Below, piece by piece: positions 58,001 to 64,000 of a DNA stretch of 64,000 nucleotides; the stretch's first letter is position 1, and each line of letters starts with the position of its first letter. Source of the DNA: Guadua angustifolia (taxonomy: Eukaryota; Streptophyta; Magnoliopsida; Poales; Poaceae). The translations under genes and the position numbers were made by a program. The stretch lies in NCBI GenBank assembly GCA_036346375.1, contig CM070500.1, positions 71,924,525-71,988,524 on the forward strand. Reading direction: 5' to 3'. Below the pieces are notes generated by a model. That model made no database searches. It was given only the letters and a program-made list of their open reading frames with translations, and was not told where the DNA came from.

Positions 58001-61000
58001 AATGCACCGCGAATGCTACCAAAAACCCTACATAACAAACGACACCTCTACAAAAAACTGAAACTGAATTTAATCTCTAAACTCTTAAACCGGCTTAAAA
58101 ACTAAGTCATCGAAATTTACAAAATTTCGGCATGACCTCTCTAGAACAGAGGATATCCACTCAGCAGACAAAAGAACAATAGTAGTTATACGATATCATT
58201 CTAACAGGTCCATAGATAACCAATCACATTTTCAATCGACAATTAACCAACTATGCAATGCCGATCAACACAATACAATCACATTTATTACAACCATTTT
58301 TAACGAAACAATTAACTGGGTGGTTGGTGACCGAAGTCGTGCACGTGCTCTACTCCCATCCCGGCGTGTCAGCTTCAAGGTACCTAAAACAAGAAACAAC
58401 AAGCGTGAGTCCAAGACTCAGCAAAGTACACAAGCGTAACAATTCCAATTTATCGCAAGTAAAACAAGAACTTGACCGTGAGAGCAAGTAAAACAAATGA
58501 AGCAACATCCGGACAATACGCATTTATACCCATTTAAAGCAAAAACTTGACCAAACTAAAAAACCACTGCAATCAAGTCATCAACTTGATAATAAAACCA
58601 TTCAACACCAAAGAAGCATTACTTGACTCTAAATCACAACGTCTCCCGACTTAACTATCCCTCGTTGCAACTCAAACCATTTTCATCAACTGTATTTGAG
58701 TTCATGACTCGACTTCACTCCACGCTATTCATACAACATAATTAGCAGGGCAAGGAAAAGCACTAATTCATCAAATTCAATTCAATCTCCTTTTTTTTTG
58801 GGTTGAGTCCACGACTCAACCTTCAATTACCATAATCACCATCCATATGACAAACCATTTACCACAACACTCATTATTAAAAATGCAATGCACATGAATG
58901 CTCTTTCTGATGCAATGCACATGATTGCTCTCTCTGATGCACGTACCGGTACTGCCGAGTGCCTACCTGTCGATGTGCACCCTCACTTCCCTTCCATCCC
59001 GTGGAAGGTGCCTACTCTTACTGTCTCGCTCCCATTCACCTCGATGAATGGGACTACGAGGTAGGACTTTCGTGTTCACTACGTGTGAACACAGAGGCCC
59101 GCATCAGAATGGGTTGCCTCTTCCTTTAATGAATGCACAATGCAATTTACATGAATGAAGTACAACCCTTCATTCATCGCCAACACTAACATAGCCGTAA
59201 TCACATACATAAATATAGCCAAATTTTCACATTCCTAAGTCACTAGTGATACTAGCATAATCAGAGTCAACCATAAGGCATGGCAACTCATAACAACGTT
59301 TCGATCATGCAACTACATCCTACGGCCACCGAGCCATGTTCACACAATACACTTGCAGTTAACTGCTCACATATACTATCTTTATAAATGACTTAATCAT
59401 TTGAACCAAACTCATGTTAGTCCCAAATCAACCTTACTAAAAACTCGGTCTCAATTAGAGTTCATCTAATTAACAGGGCAACAATGAAATTAAGGAGCAT
59501 AACATATGAACACACCTCCACACTCAATAACATGGTGTACTTGCATCCATTCTCTTAACCTTTTAATCATCATAAAACATTTTCATAAGAGGAAGAACTT
59601 TCTAGTTATATCCAAGCAAGGCTTACCTCTTGCGTATGCATCGGCAATTACTTACGCTAAGAGCAGCAATCGATTAATCCTCCTAGCCACAGTCTAGAGA
59701 ATGCACTTGCCTTTTACCGACGAAAAATGGAGTGGCATACGGCTGAAGCCACTCCCGACTGAACTTTCACTGCAATTAAACAATAATCATCTAACTCAAC
59801 TTTTAAGCACACTCGAAACACGCGACAAAAGAATACAACTCTTTAGCATAAATTGAATTAAAAAAATCATAGTCATCAATTTGAAAAGACTCTAATTGAA
59901 ACATTTCATGAGCTAGCTCCTTGATATTTCTAAAGATATCATACTAGGGTTCAGAAACTGGAATTGGAAATGTCCACTATAAGGAATACGGGAATAGTCA
60001 AGAACTGAATAGTTTGGGGGTCCAAATTTCAAATATATCACTTTCAAGCCAAAGAGTTTGATCTTTGTTTCTCAACCTCTTTCGTACTTATCAATTACAT
60101 AGTTAATTCGTGCCCTTAACTGCAATAATTAATTGAATGCTCAAAATTACTTCCATCAGTGTAAACCAAGTACTTTTACATATGTATCATGCGTTAGAAC
60201 TTTACAAGTACCAGGTACTGGTTGAGTTCACATAAAAACTTCTTTGCAAAAATACATGCAGCAATTCCATATCAAAAGACAGACTACAACCATACTCACT
60301 AGCAAAACAAATTAGAGAGAAACGAGACCATCACTTCATTCTCATGGAAACCTAGCTAAGCATTTCCTCAAACACTTGGCATGCATACTAGAAACCAACA
60401 CCACAATTTCAATTTCTGTGAGTTCTCACCACAAGAAGCAAGAGGAGAGGCATTCTTCTTTGGTGGAGTGCTGCCGAACCCTCTTCTTTGCTCATTTGCT
60501 TAATTGTTGCTTTTGCTCCAATTCTTTGGTCTTTGCTTGAGTAGGGAGAGAAAGACCGAGCCAGGGAAGGACAGGGAGAGAGGCTGTTGGCTAGGGGTGG
60601 CGCACCGGCGAGGGAATCAAGGAACTTCTTCTTCTGCCGTCTGCCTTCTTTGGGAGAGGAGAGGGGCGACGCCGACCGACCTAGGGAGGAGGCCTTGATC
60701 GCCGAGGAGAGCAAGCGCCATGGAGAGCTTGCGCCGAGGGGCATCGCCAGGAGAGCAGGAGGCGGTGATTTGGGAAAAGGATTCGACCAAGGGAAGGAAG
60801 CACAACAGCCACACAAAAGGAAGGAGAGATAAGGTTAGGTGGGGGAGGAAAAATCCCAAAAAACCCCTCCAAAAACCCAAGTCCAACTTTTAACCAATAT
60901 CGCGAACCAATAAATTTCAATACTTGGTGCGAATTGACAAATAATAAGAAAACAAACTTGCCGCCAAACTATACGGCTCAGAAGAAACACCCTTTTCCAA

Positions 61001-61920
61001 AAACTTACAGAAGAAGACCAAAACTTTTAATATCATCTGGAAATTTCGCGACAACACCACTTATCGCCCACCGAAAAAACTCCGAAAACTAAGAAAACGA
61101 AAACAACACCGGCCAAAACCCTAGCCAAAGCTTGTAGTATTACAAGTGTGATCAAATAAGCTTCGGGCTTGTTACTCTTGGTGCTTGAGAGCACCTAGAC
61201 GGCGTGGAAGGCGTCGTGAGCCGGTGATCTTCTCAACGAAAGTTGTGAGAAGGCCCGGACGAATCGAGTGCTAGTGAGCCAAGAGACAGGGCTTGAGGAC
61301 GGCCTATTTACTCTTGGAACTAGCATGCTGTAAGAGGTTGGGGCTCACCTCACCGTTGTAGTGGAAGAGTCACCCTAGTGGAAACGAGGCGTGGGCTTGA
61401 GAGGGAGCCAGTCCTTGTGAGAAGCAAGGGCTTGCCTCAACGTGGAGTTGGAGCGTGGCTCCGAACCACGGGATAAAAGTACTTGTGTCACTTGTAGTAT
61501 CTCTTGTCTCTTTTATGGATTGTTTTTCTTAGTATTTATCCATTATGCATCTTATGACTTATATGATGATTTGAGCACCGTACTAGCTATGCCCTTGTCA
61601 TGTGTTGACTTGTGTGTGCTAACTAATTTATCTTTAGTAATTTTATTGCTAGTATCCTCATATCTAGAATTGAATTGCTTGCTTGTCTCCCAAAGATTGT
61701 AAACCAAGAGTTAGTTAATTCTTATTCTAGGGTGTTGTAATCTTGCTTAGTTAATTCATTCTAGGATGCTTATCTTGCTTGTCATCACCTAATAATCGTG
61801 TTCAAATATCGGTTCCTCCTCATTACATTAAGATTTGGACACAAGTATAAAATTGGTTTAGAGATTAAAATTTGAAGAAGCCCAATTCACCCCCCCCTCT
61901 TGGGCATCCGATTCCTTACA
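55008..61920 (+). mobile_element. Solo Sirevirus-like LTR inserted in the MULE TIR, itself interrupted
   Basis: It starts TGTAAGTTCAAGG with GATTTGGTGATTAATGACAA and ends CACCCCCCCTCTTGGGC then GATTCCTTACA. The flanks are CTGTC (55003-55007) and CTATC (61921-61925), a 5-bp TSD with one change; comparison with the left TIR shows that the original was probably CGACAG, i.e. CTGTC. Without the nested LTR and its duplicate it is about 3.7 kb. It contains many CGCCGGACCAAA / TTGGTCCGGCG words (55,380-55,690; 56,100-56,180; 56,355-56,390; 57,650-57,710). The ORFs within are short and non-coding in character. Confidence 0.8.
57983..61144 (-). mobile_element. Solo Gypsy LTR, family A, 3162 bp, TSD AGTGT
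   Basis: The minus strand starts TGTAATACTACAAGC with GGGTTTTGGCCGG and ends CCGGGGTGTTACA, like the solo LTR at 34108. The 5-bp TSD AGTGT is exact (57978-57982 and 61145-61149). It holds the GCACGTACCGGTACTGCCGAG box (about 58,937-58,957), the family-wide equivalent of CATACCGGTATGTGC, and a GC-rich leader at 60,420-60,880 whose both-strand ORFs (up to 135 codons) are not recognisable proteins. Confidence 0.92.
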
Positions 61921-62014
61921 CTATCGCCGAACCAACAGCTGACAGGGGTACATTTCTGTAATTTTTTTGATGTATTTTTTGTAATTTCTAAAAAAATATA
62001 TTATTAAAAAAATC
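61921..62014 (+). repeat. MULE right terminal inverted repeat, outer part
   Basis: GCCGAACCAACAG, GACAGGGGTACATTTCTGTA and TTATTAAAAAAATC are the complement of 50671-50768. The 9-bp TSD follows at 62015-62023. Confidence 0.88.
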
Positions 62015-62023
62015 GTTACGAAT

Positions 62024-62722
62024 ATATACCGAAAAGGCTGGAAGGAACAGGGAGTACATGTAATATAATCAACTTTGCGTACTTAATTATTTTTTCCCCT
62101 TAATACAACGGAGTACTTCCTTCATCTAAGATTACAAGATGCATTTTCTCTTGGCACATAGATCAATGCGATATTAAAAAAACTAGATTACCTCTAATTA
62201 ATATCTTTAAGCACTGTATTCAATGCATGTACAAAATATCAAGTAAAACTAGATATTTATTAGGGCTATAAATCCTGTAAAATAGAAGTTAAACTTAGGA
62301 CTTGTTTCTTAGGTCTCCTGCTCTTGGATTCCTAATTGGAGCAGCCCGACCAAACTCCTCAGCTCCGAGTTTCTTAAATCGATATAAGTAGATAAGCGGA
62401 GTGGGTTTGCTATACAAAACTCGTAGCACCCAAAGGTTGTCCCTGCAAGAATCAGACCTCCCTATTATGAAAATGCCCCTCAAGTTGAGGTGTATTTAAC
62501 TACCCATCTTTTGCCACGCATATAACACCTGATCTGGCCCCTCCCGTCGCGCATTTTCCTTCTTTCTTTCGCTCTCCCACTCATCTCTCTCACGATGCCA
62601 TAGAGCCCTAGCGGCGACACCCACAGAACGCCTCCTCACCAGCTCATAGGACCTCGCTATGACCTGAAATCTTATCCCTGCTAGCTAGTATCCCTTTTTG
62701 ATCCATTGCCTGGAGTACCGTT
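62024..62722. other. Intergenic sequence with possible Stowaway-like fragments
   Basis: AACAGGGAGTAC (about 62,048) and GGAGTACTTCCTTCATCT (62,110-62,127) resemble ends of the common grass CTCCCTCCGT-type MITEs, but no paired element could be completed. The rest, including a 62-codon minus-strand ORF, has no recognisable features. Confidence 0.35.
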
Positions 62723-64000
62723 GTAATGCCCCAAGTTTGGGTGGAATTTTGAATTTGAAATTTAATTTGAATTTAAATTTAAAGTTTAAAAATCCATATC
62801 TTAGTTTGAGAATCTGAGATTATATTTCCAAGGGGCTCTTTGAGATGGTCGAAATCAACTATTTATTTATTCAATTTGGAGCTTGGAGCGAGAAGTTGCG
62901 AGTACTAGAAATTGATGGGCAAGAATATTATGAATAATAATAATAATAATAATTAGGAGGTGGGAGGGGCCGTTGAGCTGGCCTACTAAAGCCTTGTATA
63001 AAAAAGGGGAGGAATTCAATTTTTCCCGAGTTGCATCTTTCTTCCTAAGGGTAGTCGCCACCTTTTCCTACGGCGGCGCACCTCTCCTAGGATTTGTCCT
63101 CTTTTCCATCGGGTAACACCGTGGATACTACAGGAGGTAGAGGGGGAGGCAAGGGAAAGAGCAAGAAAGAAGAGAAGAGTTATTCTATTTTCCTCCTTGG
63201 ATCTTCATCGACGCATGGGCTACCCTCCTCTACCCTCACCTTTTCATGTAGATGAATTATTATGCAGATTAGTTTGGTACTTAGGGTGTGATTAATATGA
63301 TGTATCATGCTAATTATCATTTAGGGTTCTTGAGGTTTTTTATGCTTTTGCGCAGTTTAGATCTAATTGATTTCCATGTACTTTAGAGGTAGCATAAAAA
63401 AAGTGGTGTACTAAAAAGTTGTAGATAACCTTAGTTTATTTCAAACTAGATAAAGATCTCTAAAATCCATTAGATAGATTGAAAGTTATGACCTTTTGAA
63501 GTCCGATATTCTGTAGATCATCATCACTTGGGTGTGTCACGATTTTAGATGCTTTAGACATTGAAGATGATCGAATTAGGTCTTTTCAATAAATAAAGAT
63601 TTGTAGATAACTCTATTATATTTCAATGGAAATGTTAGCATCAGAATTTGACAAGACATGACCAATTTGTTAGGCTTAGGGTAAAAAGATATTTCTGGCT
63701 GATATCAGTTACAAAAGGAAAAATTAAGTTAAAAATAGAATTATGACCGATATTGATTAAAAGATGGTGTTGTATCTGTATAAAGGCCAATACGGATTAT
63801 AGTTGCCAACGCATTAGAGAAGGATACGATCGACTGATGCATTATAAAAAGGGATCAAGGGCGAGCAAAAGACACAACTCAACCAATCAAACAACTAGTA
63901 TCTACTTTTTATTTACTTTCCTATCAACTAAGAGTAGCTTTATAATTTAGAATCTCCCTTGTAATCCGATTTTGATCAATAGAGTTGTGCATCGCTGATT
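62723..64000 (+). mobile_element. Gypsy LTR related to family A, 5' part, runs off the window
   Basis: It starts TGTAATGCCCCAAGTTTGGG, then an AT-rich segment, a TATA box (TATAAAAAAGG, 62997-63007), a leader, and AAAGTTGTAGATAACC with GAAAGTTATGACC (63,415-63,495), as in the solo LTR at 34108. From about 63,740 the text changes; ATTATAAAAAGGG (63,841) and a CCCTTGTAATCCGATTTTGATC segment look like the promoter and end of a different, inserted LTR, but its start is not clear. Confidence 0.6.

Larger units (their letters stand above)
50671..62014 (+). mobile_element. Mutator-like element (MULE) with transposase, 9-bp TSD, nested LTRs in its right TIR
   Basis: The left terminus AGGATTTTTTTAATAATACA and right terminus TATATTATTAAAAAAATC are inverted copies, and the inverted repeats extend about 265 bp. 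The 9-bp flanks GTTATGAAT (50662-50670) and GTTACGAAT (62015-62023) differ by one base; 9 bp is the Mutator signature. The element carries a MURA-type transposase pseudogene. A Sirevirus-like LTR (55008-61920) splits the right inverted repeat. Without it the MULE is about 4.4 kb. Confidence 0.9.

Noticed and set aside
60409..60920. ORFs of 64-135 codons near 60.4-60.9 kb
   Set aside because: Same situation: GC-rich leader of a minus-strand family A solo LTR, several frames open at once, no recognisable motif.

Overview
The window looks like a block of repetitive DNA from a grass (Poaceae) nuclear genome. I found no host protein-coding gene, rRNA or tRNA in it. The evidence is the element content: Sirevirus-type Copia LTRs, chromovirus-type Gypsy LTRs, CACTA elements, a Mutator-like element (MULE), an hAT element and a Tourist-like MITE, stacked inside one another with target-site duplications (TSDs) that can be read directly. 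The species cannot be named from this sequence.

Layout. 1-222 is the end of a CACTA element. About 1.1-5.6 kb is a chromovirus-like LTR on the minus strand (called family B). 5.6-7.3 kb holds foldback elements chained together by (TA)n microsatellites. 7.3-13.2 kb is a second LTR family on the plus strand (family A), broken by a truncated minus-strand Gypsy element that keeps its 3' LTR and the pol/chromodomain end. 13,851-20,819 is the best-preserved element: a minus-strand Sirevirus derivative with two LTRs, tRNA-Met primer site, polypurine tract, TSD AATAA and a gag gene but no pol. 21-24 kb holds another Sirevirus LTR and more (TA)n-linked small elements. 24,586-25,321 is an hAT MITE with 8-bp TSD.

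From 25,327 to 48,663 lies what is probably one dead CACTA element. Its TNP2-type transposase gene (minus strand) is split by a solo family B LTR (TSD CTATA) and by a degenerate Sirevirus with gag-pol (about 33.1-48.0 kb). That Sirevirus in turn carries a solo family A LTR (TSD AAACC), a short solo Sirevirus LTR (TSD AACAC) and a Tourist MITE (TSD TTA) inside reverse transcriptase. 48.7-50.7 kb is AT-rich with diverged tandem repeats.

50,671-62,014 is a MULE with about 265-bp terminal inverted repeats, a near-perfect 9-bp TSD and a decayed transposase gene (51.5-54.3 kb). A Sirevirus-like LTR (55,008-61,920) sits inside its right inverted repeat, and that LTR carries a solo family A LTR (57,983-61,144, TSD AGTGT). 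The window ends in a plus-strand LTR that runs off the edge.

The coding pieces do not act together as a pathway; each is a transposon gene. Points for follow-up are the gag-only Sirevirus, a non-coding block shared by two different Sireviruses, clustered TCP/bZIP-like sites in family B LTRs, two adjacent long foldbacks, and a stretch at about 28.97-29.55 kb that looks like a blended (chimeric) assembly consensus.
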